The notes under the pieces are model-generated. The model was not told where the DNA came from. It worked only from the letters and a program-made list of their open reading frames with translations, and searched no databases. The position numbers and the translations under genes were made by a program. From Polytrichum commune (taxonomy: Eukaryota > Streptophyta > Polytrichopsida > Polytrichales > Polytrichaceae), in contig OX485805.1 in the NCBI GenBank assembly GCA_950295325.1, positions 24,289,501 through 24,353,500 on the forward strand: a DNA stretch of 64,000 nt, written 5' to 3'. Positions 35,870-47,519 of the stretch are shown here, one piece after another. Positions within the stretch are counted from its first letter, which is position 1. Every line of letters starts with the position of its first letter.

Positions 35870-36090
35870 TCCCTCCCTTAGGGCAAGCCCCTAGGTTCCC
35901 AAATGGTTGGTTGAAAATACCGGTTTACCCAGATACTCCCAGTATGATTGGGTGGGCCATAGTGGTAGGGTGCACCGGAAAATCAATGTCTTAGGAAGGT
36001 CACCCGACCTAGCACTATTCTGGGAGTTCACATGGAATCCGGGTGAAGGCCTTGGGTTTAAGCCACCCTTTATATACAGTATATCGAATA
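35870..36090. repeat. Inverted partner of the 27.3-kb repeat
   Basis: Carries GGGCAAGCCCCTAGGTTCCC and ATGATTGGGTGGGCCATAG, complementary to the copy at 27.3-27.54 kb. It lies upstream of the vasohibin-like ATG. No coding function apparent. Confidence 0.6.
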
Positions 36091-36272
36091 CTAAGAACAT
36101 CCCATGAAAAGTCTGAACAAAAACAAGTCAATGTGGCATTTTCTCCAAAGAGGAAGACGTGCTGATTCGGAATTTCAACCCTAACAAGAGTAGGCTCATA
36201 GCTTAAATTGGAATGCCAGCTGCTCTAGAATCATTACCCAAGGATTATTCGCACTTTGAGGTAAAGCTGTAA

Positions 36273-36699
36273 GGGCATGCCCAGGAGAGATAGTAAGCAA
36301 CCCGCCAAAAATAATGTATTATATGGTGTTTAGGGTGTTTGGGGAGCCCTCCATCTTGGGCGGGGCAGCTCATCTTGAGTCAGAGCCCACCAAAGCCTAA
36401 GCATACCCCCGGTATAATTAGGAAGCAATCAATAAGACAACGACACCTATTATCTGACATGGGATAAAGTAGGATATCGGAGTATCTGATATTAAAGCAA
36501 TCTCTTGGCGGGCCGGAGGAGGGTCGCCATATGAACCATTTATGGCGTTGGAAGGCCTTTACTATACCCGGGCCGGTTCTAAATTATGCCGGACCGGACA
36601 TTGGTGGGGCTCAATTTATGCCGGTACCGCCACCTAAGAACCCGGGATGCCCCATTTTTGGCGTTGGCATGCCCCATGGCGAGGCTGCTGGGGACGCCC
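36273..36699. mobile_element. PIF/Harbinger-like MITE, TAA target duplication
   Basis: Ends GGGCATGCCCAGGAG and (right, inverted) GGGCGTCCCCAGCAG, 12 of 15 identical, with TAA on both sides (36270-36272 and 36700-36702). 427 bp, G/C-rich right half. The plus-strand reading frame within it has no recognisable product. Confidence 0.78.
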
Positions 36700-36874
36700 T
36701 AAGAGGAGCTGGGACATGGTCTCCACTGACGCCACGGCATCCCCTTGAATCACATGAATGAGTCTTTTCAACACGAGTCCGACAGCCTACACGTCCAAAC
36801 TACATATAGTCAGAACTTCCAAAAGCTCATCGTTGTGCGGTTCAAATCATCCTCACATTTCAGCTCCTATTTGT

Positions 36875-37445
36875 GCAGCCTGACTCATGTCACAGAGACA
36901 TGAACCAAGTGTACGCTAAGTTCCTCCTAGTTTCATCAGGCAGGAATCTTCCCATATCAAATTTTTCACAGTATAAGACCCAACTGATTATATCATTGTA
37001 ATGTAGAGTTCTTGGACTGTCAGAAGCAACAACAAACAGAGTCCTATATCTTATCGAAAAAGAACACATGTTTTTATTCAGTAAAAGGAGTTATTGACAC
37101 AGGGTTCACATTTGGGCCTTTCCTTGGACATCGGATCTTGTTAACATCCTTATATTTAAGCTGATACAACCTGAATCATGTCATGGAGACATGAAGCAAG
37201 TGTTTGTAATAATTTCTCCTATGTCCATCAGGCATGAACTTTCACATCAGATCTCTCAAGGTATAATATCCAACCGATTATATCACTGTAATGCAAATAT
37301 GTTGGATTGTCAGACGCAACAACAATCAGAGGCCTCCTATCTTATAGAAGAACATATGTTTCTCATAAGTCGAAGCAGCTTTCACAGTCAATTACTGAAA
37401 CAGGGTTCACATTCGGGCTTCAATCCTTGCATGCCAGCTCTTGTT
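36875..37445 (+). repeat. Direct duplication of a ~285-bp segment
   Basis: 36875-37145 and 37160-37445 share CTGACTCATGTCACAGAGACATGAA-type, GATTATATCATTGTAATG and GGGTTCACATTTGGGC stretches in the same order. The 124-codon frame within copy 2 is not matched in copy 1 and is not credible as a gene. Confidence 0.75.
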
Positions 37446-38097
37446 AACACCAAGAACTGTCATGAACTTGACCTTGCACTAACATACAGATTTCTTCAGA
37501 AACATCGTCACTTCATAAACCTAAGTCTAAATGCTTTGCAATACAGTGTACTGGGCCTTGTATAAATTTGGAGCTAGCAAATGACAGTGCTTTGAGACTG
37601 GGAAGGTTTATGATAAGAATAACACAGGGGTTCAAATGATTACATACAATTGTAGGTCGAAGGGATTGAGATGGCACATTACCTACATAGCAAGCTCCTT
37701 CGAGATTTCTCCCTCTGAAACATCACCAATAGCCACCATATCCAGTCCTTTACGTTGCAGTGCTGCATTCCTCTTCAGTTTGAAATTGATGTTTCAGAGC
37801 AGAACCCTACATCATCTACCAAATTCGTCGCAAAGTGGGAAGCAATGTTGAATTGGCAACACATTTGAAAACACCAGATAGACCTACTATTGCAAGAATT
37901 ACGAGGGAATTAGAGGATTGAGAAGGACGGGTACTAAGATGGGTTGTGAATTACCCATCGGGCCCTGTCCGTGACCTTCTTGACAAAGAGGAGAATTTGA
38001 AGCATGGACCGATGGGTTGATGCCCACACCACGAAGTCGGTTTAGGATCAAACAGGCGCAAGAGATTCAAGCAGATGCAGCGGCAGGGGATAAATTT

Positions 38098-38240
38098 AAA
38101 AAATAAAATATATATTATATATTAGCATCGAAGCGGCACCATTCTCGATGACGTGTAACAGTAGTCCAAAGACATGCTTTCATCATCTTCTCCATTTCGG
38201 ACCATCCCTATCACTTTCACTAAACCCTAAGCCCTAACCC
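38098..38240 (-). promoter_or_regulatory. Possible minus-strand promoter with telo-box and TATA
   Basis: On the minus strand TTAGGGTTTAG (38220-38231) is followed about 110 bp downstream by an ATATATATTTTA stretch (38100-38120). This arrangement is typical of plant housekeeping-type promoters. If used, it would drive the vasohibin-like gene through a long intron in its 5' leader, whose acceptor would be the AG just before the ATG at 35618. This is purely positional inference. Confidence 0.25.
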
Positions 38241-38459
38241 TATTCCCGGAAATAAAACTCCTATATCCCATCTTCTGAAAGCAAACCGGGATAGACCTCG
38301 AATAAAAAGATAACCTGCACAACCAAATGAGGGTTCAGAATACTGCGAAATTAGAGATTTAAAACCACAACAAATCAGATGTCGGCAGTGGCAACATTGT
38401 AAAACAGTGGAAGCTTAGGTTCAGGCGTTTGTTCGATTGATAGAGCTAAAATTTCAATG

Positions 38460-38860
38460 TAGCATTGACTACAACACTTCGAGTAGTGGGATTAGTAACC
38501 CTTCAAGTGTCGGAAAAAGGTGCACAAAATTGCTACGTGTCTTGGACTACTTACTTTGTTTCTTGTACAAGTGTATGACAGAATTCTTCATCCAATTGCT
38601 GCTATGTGTCTTGCACTAAATTGCCATACGCCTTAAGTATGACCTAATTCTTCCTCTGACTATGCACACATGAGATTTTCTTAGGTGCAAGCGCAACAAC
38701 TTCAAAGTGCGACACTTCCAGTAGTAGAATTAGTAATCCTAAGTTCCAAGTGTACGAAAAAGGTGCACAAAATTGCCTTATCTCGCACAAATGTATGAAA
38801 ATTTTCTTCATCTGATCGCTATGTGTCTTATGTATGACCTAATTCTTCAGCTGAATACCT
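38460..38860 (+). repeat. Two direct copies of a ~230-bp segment
   Basis: GAAAAAGGTGCACAAAATTGC preceded by a GGGATTAGTAACCC or GAATTAGTAATCC stretch occurs at about 38480-38535 and 38720-38775, and each is followed by ATGACCTAATTCTTC. Non-coding. Confidence 0.7.
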
Positions 38861-39329
38861 TTGCACACCTGGGAGTTTTCTTTTGCAACCTTTGCAAACC
38901 AGGAGAGTACAACGCACCTAAAAATCAAAGGCTTAATGAGCTTTGACAGTATTTAGTTTGAAAATTAAGCTCTGAAGTTGAACGCCAGATGCATCATCCC
39001 AAGGTACAACCTGGATAGAAAAAAGCCCCTAAGGCACACTTCGTTACGCACATAGGCTTCATACACAAGCTAGATTTCTACTGACAATGGCTCTGGGACT
39101 TGAGATCAAGCACTACGTAAACCCAAGGTAGATTTGCAACAAGCATTCGGTGGGAGAAGTTTGTTGAGAGGATTTTCAACCTTCGATGTGTTGATCATAT
39201 GTCACAATTATACCAAGATTTCAATTAGATTTTCATTCTTCCGGGATTCTTCCACAAACATGTTACGAGGCACCACCTGCTTAGCATTTCAGATTGAGTT
39301 TCAGGTCAAATTTTATCCAATGCATTCTT

Positions 39330-39355
39330 AATCAATCAATCAATCAATCAATCAC
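39330..39355. repeat. (AATC)n microsatellite
   Basis: About six tandem AATC units. Confidence 0.9.
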
Positions 39356-39715
39356 TGCATCCATGCAAAGTCATGAGCTTATACGGATGGATTGTGAATC
39401 TCAATAATGTTGAAGTGCCTATAACGGACACTTTGAGCACTCAAGACTAGTACCTTTAAGATCCTCGAAACAACTTTTGCAAAATATTTGCAACTCCGTA
39501 AGGAGCCTACTACACCATTTATGGTATTGAATGTGGCATATACTATTTGCAAAGGGCCTAAACTAGATGCCTAGAGGTCTCAAAGTGCCTGCTAATTGCC
39601 AATATGATTCACATTCGTCAACATAAGTAACTTTTCTAAGTGAAAAATAAAGTAAAATTATATATATATATATATATGCATAATGACATTTGGAGTAGCA
39701 CATTGGGATACTTTA

Positions 39716-40970
39716 GACCTGGGAGGTGAACTCTTCATTGGAAACCTAATAGACGTGCGTGGGTCACTATGAAAATCAACTCCTAATACAAGAGAAGCTT
39801 ATTTAGGAAAAACAGATGTATTTGTACTAATGGCACTCATGTATTTATATTAAGTTTTCCAATTTAAATGTCATAAATGCCTCCACTACATATACAAACT
39901 ATATATCATGATTTAAATAATAATTTATTACATTTTAAACCCACTTTCACTTTTCAACATTTTTCATTGTATGTTTTTCATCCATAGCATGTAAGTCGAC
40001 AACTATAGCAAACAAACAAAGATACGAGCACAATAACTTAGCCACAATCTAGAGAGCATAACTAAAGGAAGCCCATGAAACACAATATTCATTAAAATGA
40101 GAGTTTTCCAGTGAATTGAGAGTACATAAAGCAAACTATTAATCCAAGAATGAAATGAAAACCACTAGAAAGTTGTAGAGTACAAGTAAAAAAAAAACAT
40201 TTGATTTTTCCGCCATAAATTCCGCCGTAGTTTCCATTAAAATGAGAGTATGTTAAGTTGGGAAATCAACTCATTTAGGTCGACTCAACATAAATTGACA
40301 ACATATTGTCCTCATTTAGGTCGACTCAACCTAAATTGACTAACATATTGTCCTCATTTAGGTCGACTCAACCTAAATTGACTAACATAATTGTCCTCAT
40401 TTAGGTCGACTCAACCTAAATTGACTAACATAATTGTCCTCATTTAGGTCGACTCAACCTAAATGAGTCGATTTCCCAGCTTAACATACTCTCAATTTAA
40501 TGGAAACTATACGTTTGAAGTATAATCTAGTATTTATCAACCTAACATGACTTTTAGGTGTCCAAATGGCCAATATTATTTTGAGAGGATCCTACTCTCT
40601 CAAAATATTGAATATCGTGTTATGAGAGCTTCAAGAGCCTCAAGTTGTAAAAACCTAAAACCCAAATGCAAGACCTGATAAGAAGAAAACATGCTAGTCA
40701 CATGAGGACTATGACCATATGAAAGCAATGGATGAAAATATGAAGTAGATGAAACCAACGCGTCTATTGTCAATTTTTCCTCTAAACCATAGGGCCCCCT
40801 TTTGTACATCTACCTTCAATCCATAATGTTGAATAGCCTTTTTAGATGGACACACTAGAGAAAATTAATACCTCTCCCTTATGTATACTATGTACGCTAA
40901 TGCCTTCAATAAATCCCCTTCTTACACTCACATTAGTTGGTACATGGTATGAGGAGTCCACCCTCGGGAG
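39716..40970. mobile_element. Repeat element related to 57.35-57.84 kb, with nested MITE
   Basis: Ends GGGAGGTGAACTCTTCATTGG and (inverted) GGGTGGACTCCTCATACC. The interior shares AAATGCCTCCACTACATA and GAAAGCAATGGATGAAAATA type segments with the copy at 57.35 kb. A 282-bp element with its own minisatellite (40228-40509) is nested inside. No coding capacity. Confidence 0.65.
40228..40509. mobile_element. MITE enclosing a ~47-bp minisatellite
   Basis: Inverted ends TAGTTTCCATTAAAATGAGA (about 50 bp, continuing TATGTTAAG and GGGAAATC) surround five direct units of about 45-48 bp. Each unit contains CATTTAGGTCGACTCAACCTAAAT-like sequence, in which ATTTAGGT and ACCTAAAT can pair. Confidence 0.85.
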
Positions 40971-41686
40971 TTTAGATGATAGTCTTGCGTTTTAGTATGC
41001 AAAAGGAAGATTTTTTAGTGTACTAATGACAAGTGTCATGTGTTTACATTTTAAGATGCAAGAGGAAGATAGTTTTGAGCATACTAATGGCAAGTGTTAT
41101 ATGTGTACACTTTAGTCAACGTGTAGACCATTGTGTAACACATGCATGCAGCTCATAACATTATTGAATATACTCATGCCAAGAGATTAGTAAGCGCTCT
41201 TGAATGCCAAATGTCACAAGGTGACACTTATGGTGAAGTTATTGATCATCAATGTAACCTAGCATACGCCTCAAAATAGAGTAAGTGACACTATTACGCA
41301 TGTGACACTAAATACCATAAACAGTGCAATGCACTTGAGTGTATGAAGTTTCGACATTCTTTATTCAAATATGATTTATGAAAGTCAAGGTTTAGGTGCA
41401 ATCTAAAGAAGTGGCATAGTCCCCTCCCAACAAATTTGTTTTCACTTTTATAATGTAGGTAAGGTGGTTATTTTAATGATTGTAAACCAATTTCTTAAAG
41501 GCTATGTGGCCATGTGTTTTTTTATAAAAACTGGAAAATATTATGTTGGGGTTGATATATATTGGTGCAATTTTAAAATGTGGGCAGAGCATTTCAAATG
41601 CAATATATGTATTGGTAGCAGAGATTGAGCTAAGTGAAGAATAAAAAATAGTGATTGAAGGCAACTATTCAACCAAGAAAGGCAGA

Positions 41687-41691
<5 letters not shown>

Positions 41692-41720
<29 letters not shown>
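41692..41720. repeat. (GT)n microsatellite
   Basis: Uninterrupted GT dinucleotides, about 14 units. A second (AT)n tract lies at 39657-39677. Confidence 0.95.
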
Positions 41721-41722
<2 letters not shown>

Positions 41723-41874
41723 TGAAACTGAAGCTAAAGTACGTAGTCATACACCAAAAATGTAGGAGGAAAACACCTATTTATTCAGAGAGGCATGCAT
41801 GATGTATTGCAAATTCTCATATAGCCATGTGAGGGATAACGAGTGAAGAAAGTTTAAAAGTATGTGGGTTGCTT

Positions 41875-42651
41875 CTATTCTAAATGCTCAAAGAAGTAGG
41901 AAAATTCCCTAAATAAAATTAATGTTAGTAATTTTATGCAAATCAAGCAGTCAATGCATAGGTATCTACCCCGCTTTGGCTTGCAAGCTCTCCAATTCGC
42001 GACAACTTCCTTATAAGGAAATGAAGTTAAAATGTAGTGTTTTTGTGCAAACATGCTCGTAACAAGTGGCAAGTGCCCCATCAAGTGGTTACGTAGTTTG
42101 TTCTTCAAAAACAAAACATTCGAGAAGTTCTTTCATCTTCAACGCTCCCAAGCACTTGCAAAATAGGAACCAATGAAACAAAGCCATCAAATAACCAAGT
42201 CACATGCGCATAATCAACAAGAAATACATGGATACTATGAATACAAACCACCCCAAAAAAAACTAAAATACTTGGATCATCGCAATTTTTGTCAGCTTAA
42301 AAACCTCCAAAGACATTTCTTTCAATGGACATGATTGCGCCAAAGATTTGTTGTAGGGTGAACATGCAAATCAATGCACGCATTGCATGCTCATAATTAT
42401 TTACCATTGCCACTACGAACCAATACAGCTATTTGGTCAATTGCTACAACATTCAATATTGATGGGCTAATCTCATACACAAGAGGAACAATTGAGATGT
42501 TTCTCAAGTGACCAAATGTGGCTTTCAAAGTGGTCGTATAACCTATTAGCTTGTCCTTATGCCCTGGATCAAGCCACAATTGAGGGTACACTATGGATAG
42601 TGCATCCATAACATTGCTCGAAGGGAACCAACTCTCAAAAACCATGACCAT
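41875..42651 (-). pseudogene. Decayed hAT-superfamily transposase, C-terminal part
   Basis: On the minus strand a first stretch reads FPSSNVMDALSIVYPQLWL and TTLKATFGH (42630-42470). The hAT signature VLGSVEDERT follows near 42160-42125. A frame change leads to LKNKLRNHLMGHLPLVTSMF and FPYKEVVANW (42115-41990), ending at 41875. This order (YPQYW-type block, VLGSVEDERT, KxKLRNRL, MFAQ, FPY) is that of plant hAT dimerisation regions. It is broken by a frameshift, stops and an apparent insertion between the two parts. No N-terminal BED finger or catalytic region was found upstream. Confidence 0.8.
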
Positions 42652-42719
42652 ATTTGTTGCACTACATATACAACAATAAAACCATCATATTAGTCCCACA
42701 TGGATATTAAAAACCACAT

Positions 42720-43800
42720 GGACACAACACTCACTTCTTGGGTAGCAACTCGTGCATTGACTAAAGCAGTTTGGTGTCCGACCATTTTGGGATGCTATCC
42801 AAGTTTCCACTCATTGGGTTTCCATCCACCAAAGGAGCTTCAACAACAGTCTACAAACCACTAACACTTTCTAATGTAGGCAAGGAGGTGGCATGCATTG
42901 ACGCGGATGTTGGGGTGGATGAAGAATCCCACAGTGAGGAACGCTTAAGCATGGTGGTAGTGGAGAAATCTCCCCTTGATGATATCATGAGCACCTTTTT
43001 TTTAAGCTAGAACGTTTTGCCTTTGAAATGCTTGCCGGATGCATGTTTGTTGATGGCGAAAGGCGACAGCGTGAGGGGGGCGGCGGGAGGCATGATGGTG
43101 GGGCTACCATATGCCTTCTGCCTCTCCCCTCACAACACAACACACAAAGATGAAAATCAAGTCAAGAGGCCAAAGCCCTCTTACCGGGAGGTGGCATTTC
43201 AAGTTGTAGCTTCGATGGTCCATTGCACATTGCCCCATAACTCCATGCCGTTGCCTAATCCAATGCACATTTAAGTACCTGCACCCACCCACACCCACAT
43301 TAGTGCCAAGTTCCAACCACATTCAAATCTAACAAACCCTAACTACAAACCATTCTAGCATTGAAGCGAGCAAGGATCACAACAAGCGCGCAAGGCAATG
43401 TCTATCAGATCTAGAGAATGCAGGCTAGGCAATGAACACATGAGTATGAAAAACAAGGCCAAAGTAGTCCAACAATGGTATTGTTGGGGTTCAACAGCAA
43501 ACCATGTTCAAGGCAATGTGCACTTATACATCCTTGATGAAAGTTGCGATTGTTAAGAGAGCCGCCTCAAATGAAAGTGATGTGCAGAGGGGCAAAGTGG
43601 AGGACCAATGGTGGATGGGGGTGGCAAAGGGATTGGGTCAACAGTGGATGACAACCGAGGGAGGCAGAGTAGGGTACATAGGGTGGGAGAAGGAGGTAAA
43701 AAGGCTTGATGGTGGGACTGCCACCCAACACAATGGGGCAATTTTAATCCTACATATTTGGTTATTATTATGATAGATTTCATCCCCCCCCCTTTCTAGA
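42720..43800. other. Less AT-rich stretch without recognisable gene
   Basis: Frames of 75-90 codons occur on both strands (for example + 42771-43010 and 43017-43274), without domains or clear exon borders. This is probably the remainder of the adjacent hAT element. Poly-C runs lie at about 43786 and 43816. Confidence 0.4.
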
Positions 43801-44238
43801 TATTGCATTAAGTACCCCCCCCCCAAACAAAACATGGATAGGGTTTAGCGTTGACTTGTTAACCATTGAATTCCTTTTTTGTTCTTTGGTATTTATAATA
43901 AGCACATTAGATTTTGTTTTGAAGTATGTAGTTGTGCACTTTATGGGGGAAAATATTTTTTAATTTATTTAATTTAAATTTAAAAAGATGGAATTAGGCA
44001 ATTCCATCTTGGAGGCCATATCTTCAATTCAAGGTAATGGTAGATCCACGGAATTTGGAGATCATATACACATTCAAGCAAGCTAAAAGAGGGCGAGTGG
44101 GCGCCTGATGCAATCATCATTTTTAACTTCTAAAACAATGGACCGTCAGCGACAACATGTTGAGCAAACAATTCATGATGGACTAGGACATTAATTCATA
44201 TGCATGGATGCAATAGATTCAAACAACATGGGTCCAAA

Positions 44239-44465
44239 CTGCACTAGATATGATATTTAGTGTCACTTACTATTTGAAGTTACACATTGCTTTATCTTTT
44301 CATTATTGATGTTTTTTTTACTAAGCAAAGACGATAATGTTTTATAATCTCCAAACAACCAATTTGATATTTTTTGACCCAAAAAAAGAGAGATATACAT
44401 TAAATAATTATACACTACATAACTCCAAATAGCAAGTGATACTAAATACAATATTTAATGCAATC
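44239..44465. mobile_element. MITE with ~55-bp inverted ends
   Basis: Left GATATTTAGTGTCACTTACT and right, inverted, GTATTTAGTATCACTTGCTA. The ends continue to ATTTGAAGTTACACA or ATTTGGAGTTATGTA. About 227 bp. Belongs to the ACTAAATA-type group. Confidence 0.75.
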
Positions 44466-45097
44466 TTCTTACAAGGTGCAAAAACAAAGCAATCCACCCT
44501 TAAATTTCTAAACATTCTAAAAGGGACCTCTTAATTCTTCAAATGAGTTAACCTTTGCTCATAATAGATAATACTTGATGATTATTTCTTTATTTATTTA
44601 GACACATAGCAATTAGAAATTTCCATAACCTCCAAAAGTTAGATCAAAAACATTCATCAATGCTTCTCCCTATGTCTCATGAAGTGTTCAAATCTCACAA
44701 CACACTTTAACAATGATCACACTCAATGAACATTATGCCAATTCGGAACTCTCATCAAGACAACTTTGGGATGCAATATGTGTGTGTGCTTTCATAATAC
44801 TTGGAATTATTTACTACTTAAATTCAATGTGAAAGAATCAATAACCTTCAAAACTTTTAGTGTACAAATGGTACTTTTGATGGTGCATCACAACTTTCCT
44901 TTTGTGACAAATATCAAAAGATCCTCGGAAACATGCAATTACTACACATCTTCAAGAATTGCAATAACCTCTTGTCTTTGTCCTTGTCCATATGGCATTG
45001 TATATCACCTTGTGTCTAGTGTCCGGGGAGAGTTTGGGGCAAAACCCATCAAGATCCCTAGTGCTTCCAAGTCCAACCAGTTACATGTTGTTGACAT

Positions 45098-45647
45098 CAC
45101 GGGTAGATCACTTAGTGCATTTTAAAAACGACGTGCGGCATAATATAGAGAGGATTAAAATCATTTGAAATAAAAATTATAAAGGAATTCCAAATAATGA
45201 AGGGACCATTAAATGTAGACAATCCCATTATAAGTAAGTTAGATGGACATAAAACGTGGGCCATTATTTTTTGTAAAATTAATATAGGGGCTGAAGATAA
45301 GGATCCTAGAACGTATGTTCAGTATGGTATGTAAATGGGTTTAGGACTCACGGGGATGGATGATAATTGGGATTTCCATCTGTCCAAAAATGGATGAAAA
45401 GGGAACGCGCCGTCGTTGGGGTCGTCTTCTCCACACCCGTTTATTACTTAAAAGGAATATAGAGTACAAAAAATTACAGTGACTTGGACAATATAAGTAA
45501 TGGAAGGGTGTAAACAAATGGGCCATTTTTGAAATTTAAGTAATTATAGGGAGGCTTTAATTAAGCCCTTGAAAGTAAATAGCCCCAAAACAAAAAACCC
45601 CTAGCCGCACGTGGTGCACAAAAATGCCTTAAAGTGATCTACCCGTG
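45098..45647 (-). mobile_element. hAT-like MITE, copy 2, 8-bp target duplication
   Basis: Ends CACGGGTAGATCACTT and inverse, with perfect 8-bp duplications GTTGACAT (45090-45097 and 45648-45655). Both outer parts align with copy 1 in reverse; the middle differs (a unique segment around 45320-45440). It is inserted into another repeat that carries AAGTCCAACCAGTTACATG, also seen inverted at 25.98 kb and in variant form at 60.57 kb. Confidence 0.9.
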
Positions 45648-45734
45648 GTTGACATCTATCAGTTTTTCTTTAATAATTCACGGTATATTCTCTAAATTCT
45701 TATTAAATGATTAGTATTTTTCTTGAAGTCTTGA

Positions 45735-46314
45735 GGCCCAGTTTACACCACAGACCATGAAGTCGGACCATGGAGGATTGTCTTTTTCCATGGTCTGACT
45801 TCATGGTCCAACGTTTTGGTCCAATTTTTTTTTAAATCAATTTACAAAGCCTTTGGGCCGTTCATTAGGTGTAAACCAAATGTGGCCTAAGAGGAATGAC
45901 CATGCACCAAAAAATGAATATGCTTATTTGTTTTTTTAATATATGTCAAGGATGGGAAATTTTGAAAAATAAAATAAAATCAAGTTTGACCATTCTCTTG
46001 TCTTCTCTTGTCTTCATCTTCTCTTCCCCATAACAAAGTCATTAAAATTTTATCATAACAACATTTCTCTGCCATGGGCCCTTGCCGTTATCTACTAGAG
46101 CACCTCTTTTGCCTCTCCCACCGCAAAACCCATTGGACCATGTCAGTGGATAATGTAGGCCTTCACATATGTCTTTTGGGGACCTCAAACTCCATGATCA
46201 CTCTGACAATTTTTCCTCAGTGTAAACCGAAGTGGTCCTAGGACGAGTTCACTAGCCAATCACAGGTTTTACAGGGCCTTGGAACGACTTCATGGTCCAT
46301 GGTGTAAACAACCC
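45735..46314. mobile_element. MITE with GTTTACACC ends
   Basis: Inverted ends GGCCCAGTTTACACCACAG and (inverted right) GGGTTGTTTACACCATGG, then ACCATGAAGTCG in both. TTGA stands on both sides (45731-45734 and 46315-46318), a possible 4-bp target duplication. Extra internal copies of TGTAAACC near 45870 and 46220 suggest a rearranged or composite element. Confidence 0.7.
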
Positions 46315-46579
46315 TTGAATTTCAACCGTCAATTCTCAAACTTAAACGGTTTATCTATAACCAAAGTAGCATGTGTAACTAGCAGTCGGTTCTCCCCACT
46401 AATTGCTTGCATCACATTAACATGCCAGCTGAATATCATTGCAATTGTGGAATCCTCATTGGAATCTTTTTGGAATAAAGTGTGATTATTCTAGTAAATT
46501 CGGTGACTAGGGGTCGAGGACTCCCTAAATTCTCCAAAAGGTAGATGGGTATTAAACGGTTACTTGTCCAACCACCCAC

Positions 46580-46880
46580 TTTGCCTAGGCTATGAAACAC
46601 ACGATTAGTACTACACGGTTAGCAAATCCAAATCAAGGGCCGTCGCCACTTTCGTCATAATTTTGGAGCTTATATGAATATCTCATTATTTATTTAAGTG
46701 AAGATTTTTTGTGCTCGTTGAGTGGTCATATAGGTCCTCTCAATTATGTTGACTATTGAAGTTAATATGGTTATCATGTTTCAAGCACGTAGTCCAATCT
46801 CTTTTAAACACGTGTCTTTATGGTATTCATTTTTGAAGCGACACATGGTTACATACCGCTTGAATATGTGTGTTTAATTG
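46580..46880 (+). repeat. Copy of the 21.64-21.9 kb repeat
   Basis: ACACGATTAGTACTACACGG, GAGCTTATATGAATATCTCA, TCGTTGAGTGGTCATATAGG and AGCACGTAGTCCAATC follow the order seen at 21.64-21.9 kb. A further fragment may lie near 59.7 kb. Confidence 0.65.
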
Positions 46881-47365
46881 AGATAAGTACCTGAATTAGG
46901 CCCATCTACTTTGGTCATCCATTATTTGGGAGAGAGGGAACTGTCGCAAACTAGCATACTTAAACCTCGCATCCACATAACATAAAAACTTGACCCCCTA
47001 TAGGATTGTGGCCAATTCATCTTAAGTGACTCAGACTAGACAAATTCATGAATTGTTTTTTTAACTAATTCCAATGTCAAATAAGATAAAACTGGTAGAC
47101 TTCAAGGTGCATACTATTTCAAGCCTTTGATGTTGGATAAATAAGAGATACAGTTTTATGTGATAAATTCTTCTTCCTCATTATTTGTTGCTTGCAAGGA
47201 GCCTCGGCAAGGCAAATAAATTAAAACATCTCCATGTCATAACTTGTTCATCGATTGAATAAAAAAAATAGAGTAAGATAACTATACATCCAAAAGCATT
47301 TGGGGGCAAGTGGGGACAACAACCTGAGTTAAGGCTATTTTTTCCTCGGAGAAGCATTGCATGTC

Positions 47366-47384
47366 CCCCCCCCCCCCCCCCCCT
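47366..47384. repeat. Poly-C tract
   Basis: About 18 consecutive C followed by TCCCCC. Likely length-variable, and a likely site of sequencing or assembly error. Confidence 0.9.
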
Positions 47385-47519
47385 CCCCCAAATATGCTTG
47401 AGATGATAAGATATGCATGATATGCATTTCAATTTAGGCCATTTATAGCCCACATATCTCAATTCTTTATTGTATATCTATGTACCCTTCGATTGGAAGA
47501 ATGTGAGTCATAAATGGGC

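Noticed and set aside
36820-36860. tRNA gene suggested by GGTTCAAATC
   Set aside because: No matching A-box or cloverleaf stems could be drawn around it.
37191-37565. 124-codon plus-strand frame
   Set aside because: It lies in one copy of a direct duplication and is not kept in the other. No domain, AT-rich, no splice logic.
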